From the NCBI GenBank assembly GCA_041649015.1, contig JBAZNU010000001.1:248001-312000 (forward strand): a DNA stretch of 64,000 nt, given 5' to 3'. This document shows, piece by piece, positions 1-9,310 of the stretch. Position 1 is the first letter of the stretch; the number at the start of each line of letters is the position of its first letter. The notes beneath the pieces are model-generated. The model saw only the letters and a list, made by a program, of their open reading frames with translations, was not told where the DNA came from and searched no databases. The translations under genes were made by a program, and so were the position numbers. The DNA is from Ignavibacteria bacterium. GTDB lineage: Bacteria > Bacteroidota > Ignavibacteria > Tepidaquicellales > Tepidaquicellaceae.

Positions 1-429
1 AGAGGGGATAAATATATTCGACGCGAGAACATCGCAGTTGAGCGAACTAAGACCATTAGCAAGCTCGGAAGAACCGTAGTCAAACTCATGATTGCCGATA
101 ACGAAAGCATCGATATTATAAAGGTTCAGAAGTTCAATCTGTGACAACCCTTTTGTTATGGAAGAAATGGGACTTCCCTGATAATCGTCACCTCCATGAA
201 GAACGAGAGAATTCTCATTCCTGAATTTATTGAGGTATCCAAGCATGGAAGCAGTACCGCCGACGAAATAATTTATAGTTTCGCCGTCTTTCTTTTTTGA
301 TGTTTTATACGGTAAGTTTCGGGCATGGAAATCGTTCCAGTGCAGAATAGAAATCTCTTTAACGTTATCCTGAGAGAAGGAATAACCGCAAATAAAGGTT
401 AATAATAATACAAAAAATGTTTTCTTCAT
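1..429 (-). CDS. 5'-nucleotidase/UshA-family metallophosphatase, N-terminal part
   Basis: Reading leftward from the ATG at 429, the product begins with a signal peptide (MKKTFFVLLLTFICGYSFSQ) and then carries the metallophosphoesterase motifs of the UshA/5'-nucleotidase family. These are ILHWNDFHAR (D-x-H metal ligands), GGDDYQGS and GNHEFDYG. The protein should be exported and hydrolyse nucleotides or UDP-sugars in the periplasm or at the surface. Only the first 143 residues are in the window; the rest lies to the left. The first D-x-H is normally preceded by T/W-N, which matches. The gene diverges from the PAS kinase, sharing a 214-bp upstream region. I am confident in the family, less so in the exact substrate. 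Confidence 0.85.
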   Translation of the reverse strand, partial: MKKTFFVLLLTFICGYSFSQDNVKEISILHWNDFHARNLPYKTSKKKDGETINYFVGGTASMLGYLNKFRNENSLVLHGGDDYQGSPISSITKGLSQIELLNLYNIDAFVIGNHEFDYGSSELANGLSSLNCDVLASNIFIPS

Positions 430-643
430 AAATTATGAAATGATTGTTTATCAATAAAAATACTCATAATTTAAAACATAAAGAATGTATAAAGCGTTTA
501 AGGGTAACCAATAAATTAAGGAATAGATAACATATTCTTTTATTAACCGGGTATGGTTTTTGCACAAGTAAACGATAAAAAATTGCTTTTTACATTATTG
601 AATAATTTATTACATTATAAACGAGACAAAAAGGAGTGTGATT

Positions 644-3600
644 TTGAAAGAAACGGACAAAAAATCAAAAACCGACACTGTAAACAATGTAAAAATAACA
701 GAGAAGATAAGTCCCGAAAAGTTATTTACATTTATTGAGAGCATACCTGATTACATAGCTTTATACGACAAGAAAGGAAACTATGTATATCTAAATCATT
801 ACGCAAAAGGTTATACACAAGAAGAAACCATAGGCAAGCACTATACACTCTACCTTCCGGAAGAATCCAAGAAAATTTACAGAAAAGCATTTAATCAAGC
901 AAAAAAAACGGGCGAGACGCAGTATGTAGAGTATTTTGCACCCGGTAACGACGGAGCGGTGAAATATTATGAGAGCTATATTGTTCCTTTGACTGAATCC
1001 GGAACATTTTTAAACATGATGGTGATAGCGAGGGATATTTCGGAGAAAAAAGCCATTGAGAACTCGCTTAAGGAAAGTGAAGCAAATGCGAGGGCAATAA
1101 TGGAATCAACTTCAGACTCGATAATATTAATAGATAAAAAAGGGTTTGTCCTCGATACGAATGAGGGGCATGCAAACAGGTTTGGTTTAACCCGAAAAGA
1201 TTTAATCGGAAAAAATCTGAAAGAGTTTTTACCCAAAAATTTATACAGAACCAGGTTTAAGAACGTAAAAAAATGTTTGGAGACGGGAAAACCCGTTAAC
1301 GGAGAGGATCTCCGTGATAATCGATACACAGAATTCGGTATATATCCAATCAAAACGAATAAGAAAAAGCCTGACAGGGTGTCAGTGTTCTCAAGAGATA
1401 TAACAGAAAAAAAGCAATTGGTTGAAGAACTGGAAAGGATAAAAGACTTTTCAGAAAACCTTTTGCAAACTGCTAATACGATTATAGTCGGACTTGATAT
1501 TAACGGCAGGGTAAAATTCATAAACAATGCCGGAGAAAAAATAACAGGTTATACGAAAGAAGAGATAAAAAATCTTGATTGGTTTGAAGTTCTCGTACCA
1601 AAAGACCGTTTTCCTGAAGTCTGGAAAATGTTTGATATACTTACAGCAGGAAAGGAATTAAAGAATTTCGAGAATCCAATAATAACAAAGTCCGGAGAAG
1701 AGCGACACATACTTTGGCAAAACAATCAAATGTATGAAAACGGGAAAATATCCGGCACGTTATCTTTTGGATTAGACATCACGGAAAGAAAGAAAGCAGA
1801 AGAGGAAACCAAATCAAGTTTTTCTCTGTTAAGAATTGCCGGGAAGACAGCAAAATTTGGTGGATGGAGTGTAGATCTTTCTAACAATAAATTAGAATGG
1901 TCGGATGAAGTTGCGAAAATTCATGAGATCCCTGCTGGATACTCACCTACTGTTGAAGAGGGTATCAATTTCTATGCACCTGAATACAGGGAAACAATTA
2001 AAAAACTCTATGGAGATTGTGTAAAAAGAGGTGTATCATTTGACAAAGAATTACAGATAATCACAGCAAAAAGAGAGAAACGATGGGTCAGGTCAATAGG
2101 AGAGGTGGAAAGAGATGCAGACGGGAAGATAATAAAAGTGTACGGAGGGTTTCAGGATATAACAGAACAAAAGAAAGCCGAGGAAGAATTACGAAACAGT
2201 GAGAATAAATTCAGACTGTTGTTTGACGACAGCCCAAGCATACTGTTTTTAATACAGGAAGACGGGAAGTATTACAATGCCAATAAAGCTGCAGTAAAAA
2301 GGTACGGATACACAGCCGATGAGTTCAGGAATTTAACACCAATGGACATCACACTTCCTGAGAATATGAGTGAAGCATCAAAAAAGGTATCGAACGCTTT
2401 AATAAAAGAGTTACACTTTGAATGGATACACGTCACAAAAGACGGGTCAAGCTTTCCAGTAGAAATATTTACAAAACCCATAACTATAAATAACCGTTCT
2501 TTTATTTTTGTCGAGGTAAACGATATAACAAAAAGAAAGCAGGCAGAAAATGAACTTAGGCTTTCGGAAGAAAAATTCAGAAGGGCATTCTTGTCAAACC
2601 CGGGAATAGCATGCATCAGTACTATCAAAGAAGGGACCTTTATTGATGTGAATGAAAAGTTCTGCAAAGGTATCGGTTGGGAGCGCGAAGAAGTAATCGG
2701 CAAAACATCGAAGGAATTGAACATTTTTGAAGACTATCAAAACAGGGAAAAAATTATTGCAATAATAAATAAAAACGCTTTTATTAATGATTTTGAATTA
2801 AGAATAAGAACAAAGAGCGGAGAAATAAAAGACACCATTTATGCAGCCGAGAAAATATATATGGACAACAAGGAATGCATACTTTCGCAAATATTCGACA
2901 TAACAGAGAGGAAAAAAACGCAAGAAGCATTGAAAGAAAACAAAGAATTGTATCATTCTTTATTTGAGAAAAACACAGCGGTAAAACTATTGATTGACCC
3001 AAAAGACGGTGCGATAGTTGATGCCAACTCGGCGGCATCAATGTATTACGGATATCCGCATGACAAATTGACTGAAATGAAAATCAGTGACATTAATACT
3101 TTGACTGCCGCTGCGCTTTCGGAGGAGATGCAAGAGGTATTGTTAGAAAAGAAATCTTACTTTAATTTCAAGCATAGACTATCCGACGGAAATATTCGAG
3201 ATGTAGAAGTATATTCGAGTCCGATATACATTAAAGGACGCGCGTTACTACAGTCAATAATTCACGACATCACAGAAAGGAAAAAAACCGAAGAACTATT
3301 AAAGAAGAGTGAAAATAACCTGCGCGAGATGAATGCGGCAAAAGACAAATTCTTTAATATAATTGCACATGATTTAAGGAGTCCCTTCAGTTCAATTTTA
3401 GGATTCAGCAATTTACTGGAAGAGCAAATGGAAACAAAAGATTATGAAGGAATAGAGGAGTATGCAAGTTTTATTCACAAATCAGCAACTCATGCAAAGT
3501 CATTATTGGAAAATCTTCTCAATTGGTCGCGTTCACAAACGGGTAAAATGGAATTTAGACCTGAATACATAGATTTGAAAGAGCTACTGGAAGAGACATT

Positions 3601-4027
3601 ACTATCACTTAACGACGTTTCGGCACAGAAGACAATAACCATAATGACGAAAATGGACAAGAATGTTCCTGTTATTGCGGACAAGACAATGACGGGGATA
3701 GTATTAAGAAATTTAATTTCTAATGCCATAAAGTTCTCACATCCGAGTGGAGAGATTTTAGTGTCTGCTGAGCAAAATCCTGATGAAATACTTGTATCGG
3801 TAAAAGACAGCGGAGTTGGAATAGCAAAGGAAGACATAACAAAACTATTCAGGATAGATATGAATCATACTACGTTAGGAACAAACAGAGAAAAGGGAAC
3901 GGGATTAGGGTTACTACTTTGCAAGGAGTTTATAGAAAAACACAGAGGAAAGATTTGGGTTGATAGCAAAGAAGGAAAGGGAAGCACATTTTATTTCACT
4001 CTTCCCAAGAACTGGGCTACAGGTTAA
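644..4027 (+). CDS. Seven-PAS sensor histidine kinase
   Basis: A 1127-residue soluble kinase with no membrane segment. Seven PAS repeats of about 125 residues fill residues 1-890, most ending in a DITERK-type linker. The HisKA box follows (IIAHDLRSPFSSI, phospho-acceptor about His909), then the HATPase_c boxes: NAIKFSHPSG (N), DSGVGIAKED (G1) and GTGLGLLLCKEF (G2). There is no receiver domain, so a separate response regulator is needed and none is adjacent. I place the start at TTG 644: AAGGAG at 631-636 is 7 nt upstream of it, but only 1 nt from the GTG at 638. The stop codon overlaps the convergent carotenoid desaturase by 4 nt. The stacked PAS domains suggest cytoplasmic redox, light or ligand input; ligands cannot be read from the sequence. 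Confidence 0.92.
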   Translation: MKETDKKSKTDTVNNVKITEKISPEKLFTFIESIPDYIALYDKKGNYVYLNHYAKGYTQEETIGKHYTLYLPEESKKIYRKAFNQAKKTGETQYVEYFAPGNDGAVKYYESYIVPLTESGTFLNMMVIARDISEKKAIENSLKESEANARAIMESTSDSIILIDKKGFVLDTNEGHANRFGLTRKDLIGKNLKEFLPKNLYRTRFKNVKKCLETGKPVNGEDLRDNRYTEFGIYPIKTNKKKPDRVSVFSRDITEKKQLVEELERIKDFSENLLQTANTIIVGLDINGRVKFINNAGEKITGYTKEEIKNLDWFEVLVPKDRFPEVWKMFDILTAGKELKNFENPIITKSGEERHILWQNNQMYENGKISGTLSFGLDITERKKAEEETKSSFSLLRIAGKTAKFGGWSVDLSNNKLEWSDEVAKIHEIPAGYSPTVEEGINFYAPEYRETIKKLYGDCVKRGVSFDKELQIITAKREKRWVRSIGEVERDADGKIIKVYGGFQDITEQKKAEEELRNSENKFRLLFDDSPSILFLIQEDGKYYNANKAAVKRYGYTADEFRNLTPMDITLPENMSEASKKVSNALIKELHFEWIHVTKDGSSFPVEIFTKPITINNRSFIFVEVNDITKRKQAENELRLSEEKFRRAFLSNPGIACISTIKEGTFIDVNEKFCKGIGWEREEVIGKTSKELNIFEDYQNREKIIAIINKNAFINDFELRIRTKSGEIKDTIYAAEKIYMDNKECILSQIFDITERKKTQEALKENKELYHSLFEKNTAVKLLIDPKDGAIVDANSAASMYYGYPHDKLTEMKISDINTLTAAALSEEMQEVLLEKKSYFNFKHRLSDGNIRDVEVYSSPIYIKGRALLQSIIHDITERKKTEELLKKSENNLREMNAAKDKFFNIIAHDLRSPFSSILGFSNLLEEQMETKDYEGIEEYASFIHKSATHAKSLLENLLNWSRSQTGKMEFRPEYIDLKELLEETLLSLNDVSAQKTITIMTKMDKNVPVIADKTMTGIVLRNLISNAIKFSHPSGEILVSAEQNPDEILVSVKDSGVGIAKEDITKLFRIDMNHTTLGTNREKGTGLGLLLCKEFIEKHRGKIWVDSKEGKGSTFYFTLPKNWATG

Positions 4028-5490
4028 TACTGTACGTCAGCAATTAATTCCGAAACGTTTTTCCCCGAGAGAATAACCAGAGGAATTCCTCCTCCCGGAT
4101 GAGCAGATCCACCGCAATAAAACAGGTTTTTGAATTTCTTTGAACGGTTTGACTGTCTTTTGAAGGCAGAAAATCTGGTGTTTGAAGAATATCCGTACAA
4201 ACTGCCTTTATAGCTTCCTGTCTGATGTTCCATAATTTCCGGATTCAGTACTTTTTCAAAAAGTATTTTACTCCTAATATCAGTTTCAATTACTGATTCA
4301 ATTTTATCAATGATTAAAGCACGGTATGTTTCGGTTAGTTCGAACCAGTTCTGGTTAAGATTTGGAGGGGTATTAATCATTACAAACCAGTTCTCGCAAC
4401 CCTCAGGTGCGTCAGCAGGATTAAACTTAGAGGATACGTAAATATAGATGGTGACATCATCGGAGATGGTTTTTTCAAGAAAGATGCTATTAAACTCTTT
4501 TTTATAATCTGCAGAGAACAAAATGTTGTGTGTATCAAGTTGAGGAAATTCCGTATTAATTCCCCAATAAAAGACCATAGCAGAGGATGAGAGTCTTTCC
4601 TCTTTTATTTTAAAATCACTTTCCGAGAAAAATAGTTTGTTAGCCGAGAGTGAATCAAGATTTGACACATAGTAATCAAAAGAATAAGGCTTGTTTTCTG
4701 ATATTAGTGATTCAATTTTATTTCCGGATTTTCTGACGGATGAGACGTTTCGGCTGAGCATAAAATTAACGCCTTTCTTCAGAGCGAGATTCCACAGGGC
4801 TTTTACGAGACTATACATTCCTTCGGACAAGTAATATCCACCGAGAGAATTTTCGACATGAGATATAAGATTAAGTGTTGCCGGTGCAAGGTATGGATTA
4901 GAGCCATTATAAGTAGCATATCTATCGAACAATTGGACAAGTTTAGGGTCAGAGAAAAAAGACTTGTTTGCCTCATGCATTGTGCGGAACGAATCTATTT
5001 TACGGATTTTAAAAAGTGTTTTAACTGAGTTAAAATTTAACAACGATTTTATTCCCATATAAGGATCGTACAAAAATATCTTTTTAGTAAGGTCAAATAT
5101 TACTTTAGAATACGAGAAATACTCAGATAAATTATTGGAAGTATCCGAGGTTTTAGATTCAATTTCTGCAGCAAACTTATTGAAATCACTATAGGCATTA
5201 AGTTCTATCCCGTCAGGATAGAAATATTTACAAAGTACATCGAGTTTTTTAACGTCAAGATAATCTGATAAATGTTCACCTGCTTCATCGAACAATTGTT
5301 CAACAACATCAATCATTGTAAGCAAAGACGGACCTGTATCGAAGCGAAAGCCCTGATGGGAAAACGATGATGCTTTACCTCCGGGGAGGGAGTTCTTTTC
5401 AAATACAGTTACTTCAAAACCTTTTGATGCGAGGTGAATTGCAGCAGATAAACCGCCGATGCCTGCACCGATAATTCCAACAGTTTTCAA
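4024..5490 (-). CDS. CrtI-family carotenoid desaturase (second copy, CrtD-like role likely)
   Basis: A 488-residue FAD-dependent amine-oxidase-fold desaturase. It opens with the dinucleotide-binding GAGIGGLSAA and has the CrtI-type GFRFDTGPSLLTM segment and the C-terminal flavin-binding region YCGGSAHPGGGIPLV. It is the last gene of the carotenoid operon, starting 3 nt after crtB stops. With a canonical crtI two genes upstream and CruF/glycosyltransferase genes present, I infer it acts on a modified end group, for example 3',4'-desaturation (CrtD/CrtN-like), rather than on phytoene. Sequence alone cannot separate CrtD from CrtI or CrtN reliably. Its 3' end overlaps the stop of the convergent PAS kinase. 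Confidence 0.88.
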   Translation of the reverse strand: MKTVGIIGAGIGGLSAAIHLASKGFEVTVFEKNSLPGGKASSFSHQGFRFDTGPSLLTMIDVVEQLFDEAGEHLSDYLDVKKLDVLCKYFYPDGIELNAYSDFNKFAAEIESKTSDTSNNLSEYFSYSKVIFDLTKKIFLYDPYMGIKSLLNFNSVKTLFKIRKIDSFRTMHEANKSFFSDPKLVQLFDRYATYNGSNPYLAPATLNLISHVENSLGGYYLSEGMYSLVKALWNLALKKGVNFMLSRNVSSVRKSGNKIESLISENKPYSFDYYVSNLDSLSANKLFFSESDFKIKEERLSSSAMVFYWGINTEFPQLDTHNILFSADYKKEFNSIFLEKTISDDVTIYIYVSSKFNPADAPEGCENWFVMINTPPNLNQNWFELTETYRALIIDKIESVIETDIRSKILFEKVLNPEIMEHQTGSYKGSLYGYSSNTRFSAFKRQSNRSKKFKNLFYCGGSAHPGGGIPLVILSGKNVSELIADVQY

Positions 5491-5493
5491 GGA

Positions 5494-6444
5494 TTAACTC
5501 TCCAAATTAACGGCCGGTTTACTGCCAGACTTAATGGCTGCTTTTCCTTTAGATGAACGCTTATCAGAAAATATTTTCATTGTCATCATAACTTTTGAGA
5601 AAGTACTAACATAATGACGTTTAGAATATACATCGTAATTATTGTTTTCAATTTCAGACAAGATTCCGGAATAGATTCTGCTCATCATTTTAACGGTTGA
5701 GCGAGAACCGTCATTAGGAAGATATTTAAACCCCTTTTCTGCGAGATTGTAATATTCCCTTGCCCTGTTTATCTGGAATTTCATCATTGCATAAAAGCGC
5801 TCGTCGATAATTTTATTCTTAATATCATCTTCTGTGTAGTTAAACCTGTCAAGTTCTTCTTTGGGCAAATATATTCTTCCCATAGAATAATCATCGGCTA
5901 CATCTCTTAAAATATTTGTCAGCTGCATGGCTTTTCCGAGATGTACGGCATGTTCAAGTGCATTGTCATTAGAATACCCCATGATTTTAGTCATTATAAG
6001 ACCAACAACAGATGCAACCTTATAGCAATAGACATCAAGTTCTTCAAAGTTATAATAAACTTTCTTATGTATATCGGAGGCGACACCATCAATAAGTTCC
6101 CGGAAGTATTCTTTTGGAATGTTAAATTTTTTAACAGTCAGAGTGAAATCTGAAATATACTTTGAGCCGTCATTAACATGCTTATAAACTTCATCAAGTA
6201 TTTCAAGAAGGAAATTGATTTTGCTTTCAAGAAACTCCGGCGATTCATATTTAGAAATATCGGTAATATTATCAGCATATCTGCAAAATGCATAAACAGC
6301 ATATGCGGCATTTCTTTTTTCCTTAGGCAATGCGAAAGAGGAGAAATAAAAACTCTTTGCATAGTATTTTGTATAATCCTTGTATTCGCTGTAAGTACCC
6401 TTCAGGAAATCGGGAATTATGTTTAAATCATATTTCATGATCAT
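5494..6444 (-). CDS. crtB: Phytoene synthase
   Basis: A 316-residue trans-isoprenyl diphosphate synthase that should condense two geranylgeranyl diphosphates into 15-cis-phytoene. Both aspartate-rich motifs are present: RYADNITD near residue 60 and ILRDVADDYSMGRIYLP near residue 180. The latter is the family's second signature. Start choice is between ATG 6444 and the in-frame ATG at 6438; both lie at the crtI stop, so translation is coupled (4-nt overlap for the former). The usual substrate supplier crtE is not in the window. The operon position between two desaturases matches known crtI-crtB arrangements. Confidence 0.95.
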   Translation of the reverse strand: MIMKYDLNIIPDFLKGTYSEYKDYTKYYAKSFYFSSFALPKEKRNAAYAVYAFCRYADNITDISKYESPEFLESKINFLLEILDEVYKHVNDGSKYISDFTLTVKKFNIPKEYFRELIDGVASDIHKKVYYNFEELDVYCYKVASVVGLIMTKIMGYSNDNALEHAVHLGKAMQLTNILRDVADDYSMGRIYLPKEELDRFNYTEDDIKNKIIDERFYAMMKFQINRAREYYNLAEKGFKYLPNDGSRSTVKMMSRIYSGILSEIENNNYDVYSKRHYVSTFSKVMMTMKIFSDKRSSKGKAAIKSGSKPAVNLES

Positions 6445-7931
6445 TTTAAGTTTAAATTTTTTATTAAATCATCAACTATCTTAGCAGAAGATACAACACC
6501 GGGCAATCCTGCTCCGGGATGAGTACCTGCACCAACAATGTACAGGTTTTCAAAATCTTCAGACTTGTTATGAGGTCTGAACCAAGCCGACTGTGTAAGA
6601 ACAGGCTGTAGAGAAAATGCAGAGCCGAGATAGCTATTAAGTTTATTTTGAAAATATCTTGGGTCAACATAATGCTCAGCAATTATATTTTCCTGTAAGC
6701 CTGGGAGATAATTTTCCTCAAGAAAATTCATAATTCTATCTCTGTACTCTTTAGATTTCACGCTCCAATCAATATCGCCTTCAAGATGAGGAACGGGTGA
6801 GAGAACGTAAAAAGATTCAGATCCATCGGGAGCGAGTGACGGGTCGGTAATAGTAGGCATGTGCAGATAGAGAGAGAAATCATCTGCGAGAATTTTCCTG
6901 TTGAAAATATCGTTTAATAATTCTTTATATCTTGGGCCAAGAATTATGTTATGATGTTTAAGGTTTGAATCAAGGTATCTTTTCTTTGTCCCGAAATAAA
7001 TTACGAACAGAGACATACTGTACTTTTTATTTCTTAGTTTAGCATCGGTATATTTCTTTCTTTTATCTTCAGAGATAAGGTTCATATAGGTTGCAGCAAC
7101 ATCTCCGTTAGATATTACAATATCTGCCATGTGCTTTGAACCGTCTGTAAGAATGATACCCTTGATTTTTCTATCTTCAACAATCATATCTTTTACTTCG
7201 GAATTAAGCAGTAATTTACCTCCCTGCTCTGTATACAATTTAACCAATGCACTGACAAGTGCGTTTGTACCACCCATAGCATAATGAACTCCCCACTGCC
7301 TTTCGAGGTAATGGATAAGGGCATATATAGAAGTAGTATCAAAAGGATTTCCGCCCACAAGCAACGGATGAAAGGAAAAGCACTGACGTAGAAATTCATT
7401 TTTAATAAATTTTGATACGTATCCATAGACCATTTTATAAGATTGAAGTTTAATCAGGTCGGGAGCAACCTTAAGCATATCAGTAAACTTCAAGAAGGGT
7501 TTATCGGAAAGTTCAACAAAGCCTTTCTGATAGATTGCTTTTGTTGTTTTAATAAATTTCAAGTAGCCGTCTTTATCTTCGGGGCTCCATTTATCAATTT
7601 CACTAAGAATAAAATCGTTGTCTGCGTTATAATCAAAGTGCTTACCCTCATGGTTAAATATCCTGTAGAAAGGAGAGAGAGGAACCAGGTTAACGTAATC
7701 TTTTATATCTTTGCCGGCCTCTTTAAAAATATCTTCAAAGAGGAAAGGAGCGGTTATAACCGTAGGACCAGCATCAAATTTGAATCCATTCATTTCAAAG
7801 AGATATGCACGACCTCCGGGTTTATCAAGTTTTTCGAAAATAGTTACGTCATGACCTTTTGAAGCAAGTCTTGATGCGACAGAAAGTCCGCCAAATCCGC
7901 TGCCTATGACAATTATCTTTTTCTTATTCAT
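6441..7931 (-). CDS. crtI: Phytoene desaturase
   Basis: A 496-residue CrtI desaturase converting phytoene stepwise to lycopene or neurosporene. The N-terminal FAD motif is GSGFGGLSVASRLASKGH, followed by the family-typical FKFDAGPTVITAPFLFEDIF and PLLVGGNPFDTTSIYALIHY. The C-terminal carotenoid-binding signature is GAGTHPGAGLPGV. It is more canonical than the other desaturase at 4024-5490, so I assign the general phytoene role here. It overlaps crtYd by 4 nt (ATGA) and crtB by up to 4 nt. Confidence 0.93.
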   Translation of the reverse strand: MNKKKIIVIGSGFGGLSVASRLASKGHDVTIFEKLDKPGGRAYLFEMNGFKFDAGPTVITAPFLFEDIFKEAGKDIKDYVNLVPLSPFYRIFNHEGKHFDYNADNDFILSEIDKWSPEDKDGYLKFIKTTKAIYQKGFVELSDKPFLKFTDMLKVAPDLIKLQSYKMVYGYVSKFIKNEFLRQCFSFHPLLVGGNPFDTTSIYALIHYLERQWGVHYAMGGTNALVSALVKLYTEQGGKLLLNSEVKDMIVEDRKIKGIILTDGSKHMADIVISNGDVAATYMNLISEDKRKKYTDAKLRNKKYSMSLFVIYFGTKKRYLDSNLKHHNIILGPRYKELLNDIFNRKILADDFSLYLHMPTITDPSLAPDGSESFYVLSPVPHLEGDIDWSVKSKEYRDRIMNFLEENYLPGLQENIIAEHYVDPRYFQNKLNSYLGSAFSLQPVLTQSAWFRPHNKSEDFENLYIVGAGTHPGAGLPGVVSSAKIVDDLIKNLNLK

Positions 7932-8236
7932 TTATTGTTAATATTTTTAATTTTCTTGTTAAAAAATTCCCAGATAATCAGGTTTAAACCTATCAAAGAA
8001 AATCCGAAGAAGAAATCTTCAACAGGAATAGTGAAGAGTCTGATACCGAGCATTTTTGATTCATTGTAAATTACAATAGGTCTCCATGTAAGATATCCGT
8101 TTACGACAAACATAAGAACGACAATAATTCCCAAGTAAATCCAGAATATTTTTTGCTTAAACAAATGTGTTTTTAAGATTACATCAAGAATAATCACGAG
8201 CAAAGTTCCGACGATTACCAAACAAGTGTATTCCAT
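7928..8236 (-). CDS. crtYd: Lycopene cyclase subunit CrtYd
   Basis: A small (102-residue) three-helix membrane protein of the heterodimeric lycopene cyclase family. The diagnostic P-x-E-D motif occurs as PVEDF at residues 71-75, ahead of the last helix. I start it at ATG 8236, whose A is shared with the TGA of crtYc (TGATG), a classic coupled start; a longer reading frame upstream has no such support. It pairs with CrtYc to cyclise lycopene ends. In Myxococcus and actinobacteria the two halves are likewise adjacent small genes. Confidence 0.9.
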   Translation of the reverse strand: MEYTCLVIVGTLLVIILDVILKTHLFKQKIFWIYLGIIVVLMFVVNGYLTWRPIVIYNESKMLGIRLFTIPVEDFFFGFSLIGLNLIIWEFFNKKIKNINNK

Positions 8237-8556
8237 CAGGCGCTCCCTTTCTGCCTTTTGGCAAGATACTTGACTGTTTCCCATGTGAATATGCAAGCAA
8301 AAGGTACGAATATAAAGAAACTGACTTCTTCAAGGGGAAGACCAAAGAAATATATACCTATAACATAATCTGGATTGAAAGTCCATAAGTCTCTTATGAC
8401 TGCAATTATATCGATGGTTACAAAAAGGACAAACGGAATTAGCATTGCGAATACGAATCTATTCAGAGGTTTGTAAAAATTTATTTCAGGGCTAAAGCTC
8501 TTAATAAACGGCACGGAAACGGTAAACAGCATAACTATTAAATATTCAAACTTCAT
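8236..8556 (-). CDS. crtYc: Lycopene cyclase subunit CrtYc
   Basis: A 106-residue three-helix membrane protein with the P-x-E-E motif (PLEE at residues 74-77) seen in the CrtYc half of split lycopene cyclases. A strong AGGAGG site sits just upstream of ATG 8556. It overlaps cruF by 11 nt and crtYd by 1 nt. Together with CrtYd it should form beta- (or possibly epsilon-) ionone rings. Because the same operon has a 1,2-hydratase acting on the acyclic end, I expect one ring per molecule (gamma-carotene type). Confidence 0.9.
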   Translation of the reverse strand: MKFEYLIVMLFTVSVPFIKSFSPEINFYKPLNRFVFAMLIPFVLFVTIDIIAVIRDLWTFNPDYVIGIYFFGLPLEEVSFFIFVPFACIFTWETVKYLAKRQKGSA

Positions 8557-9310
8557 TGGTCCTCCTGTAGATTAATATCAAAACGACTATTATGAGTATT
8601 ATTCCCGAAACAGTCGGCAGAACATAGCTGTTGAAAATATTAATGATTGAAAACTGTGATATGCTTATAATGTAAAGAATTAAAGGGGTGTATGAGACCA
8701 CTTTCGATTTATTAATTACGTTCGATTGTGGTACGAGATACTTTGAAAGAAATAAAGTGAATACAAATGCGATAACAAACCATGAGATATAGTTCTGGAT
8801 GGGAACGAAAGAGAATGTCCATGTCCAGTAACCGTTAATAAATCCAGCAAAAGGTTCGAGCAATAAATCGAAAGCCAGAACCAATACCGATGAGTATGTA
8901 ACGATTGCAAATACGTTAAGTGTTTTCAAAGAAGAAACAATCATAAAAGAACCCGTAACCACTACAACCCATGAAAGACTGATTGTTAAAGGCACCTGAA
9001 GAATCTGGGGCTGAAGCTTATCCGTGTAAACATAGCTTCCAAAAGGAAAGGATGTTTTAACACCGATTAACTCTAAAAAGTATCCGCTTAAGAGCAGAAC
9101 AGTTAAATTTATAATAACAGATCTTCCGGAATAGTTTAGAAGCATATATGACAGCAGAGCAACAAACTGGATAGAAAGGAATATATTAGTTGTCCAGAGA
9201 TATTTATCTTTAAGTTCAGGTATTAACATTATAATAACACCTACGGGAGTCATTATCATGAGAACATACAACAATTTCTGAAGAATAATATTTACCAAAT
9301 TATAAGACAT
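8546..9310 (-). CDS. cruF: Carotenoid 1,2-hydratase, CruF/DUF422 family
   Basis: A 254-residue polytopic membrane protein with about seven hydrophobic segments. The family signature is FLELIGVKTSFPFGSYVY, then VPLTISLSWVVV and LLLEPFAGFINGYWTW. CruF hydrates the 1',2' double bond of a psi end group, giving the tertiary hydroxyl later glycosylated. The start at ATG 9310 is set by an AAAGGAG site 7 nt upstream; a longer reading to 9373 lacks one. It overlaps the glycosyltransferase gene by 11 nt. Confidence 0.88.
   Translation of the reverse strand: MSYNLVNIILQKLLYVLMIMTPVGVIIMLIPELKDKYLWTTNIFLSIQFVALLSYMLLNYSGRSVIINLTVLLLSGYFLELIGVKTSFPFGSYVYTDKLQPQILQVPLTISLSWVVVVTGSFMIVSSLKTLNVFAIVTYSSVLVLAFDLLLEPFAGFINGYWTWTFSFVPIQNYISWFVIAFVFTLFLSKYLVPQSNVINKSKVVSYTPLILYIISISQFSIINIFNSYVLPTVSGIILIIVVLILIYRRTNEV

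Noticed and set aside
553..738. Short frame overlapping the start of the PAS kinase
   Set aside because: Overlaps the kinase in another frame and has no SD; the kinase has clear PAS homology from its start.
976..1527. Open frame antisense to the PAS kinase, and similar antisense frames across other large genes
   Set aside because: They lie fully inside well-supported genes, have no ribosome site and no protein-like composition; shadows of codon bias.
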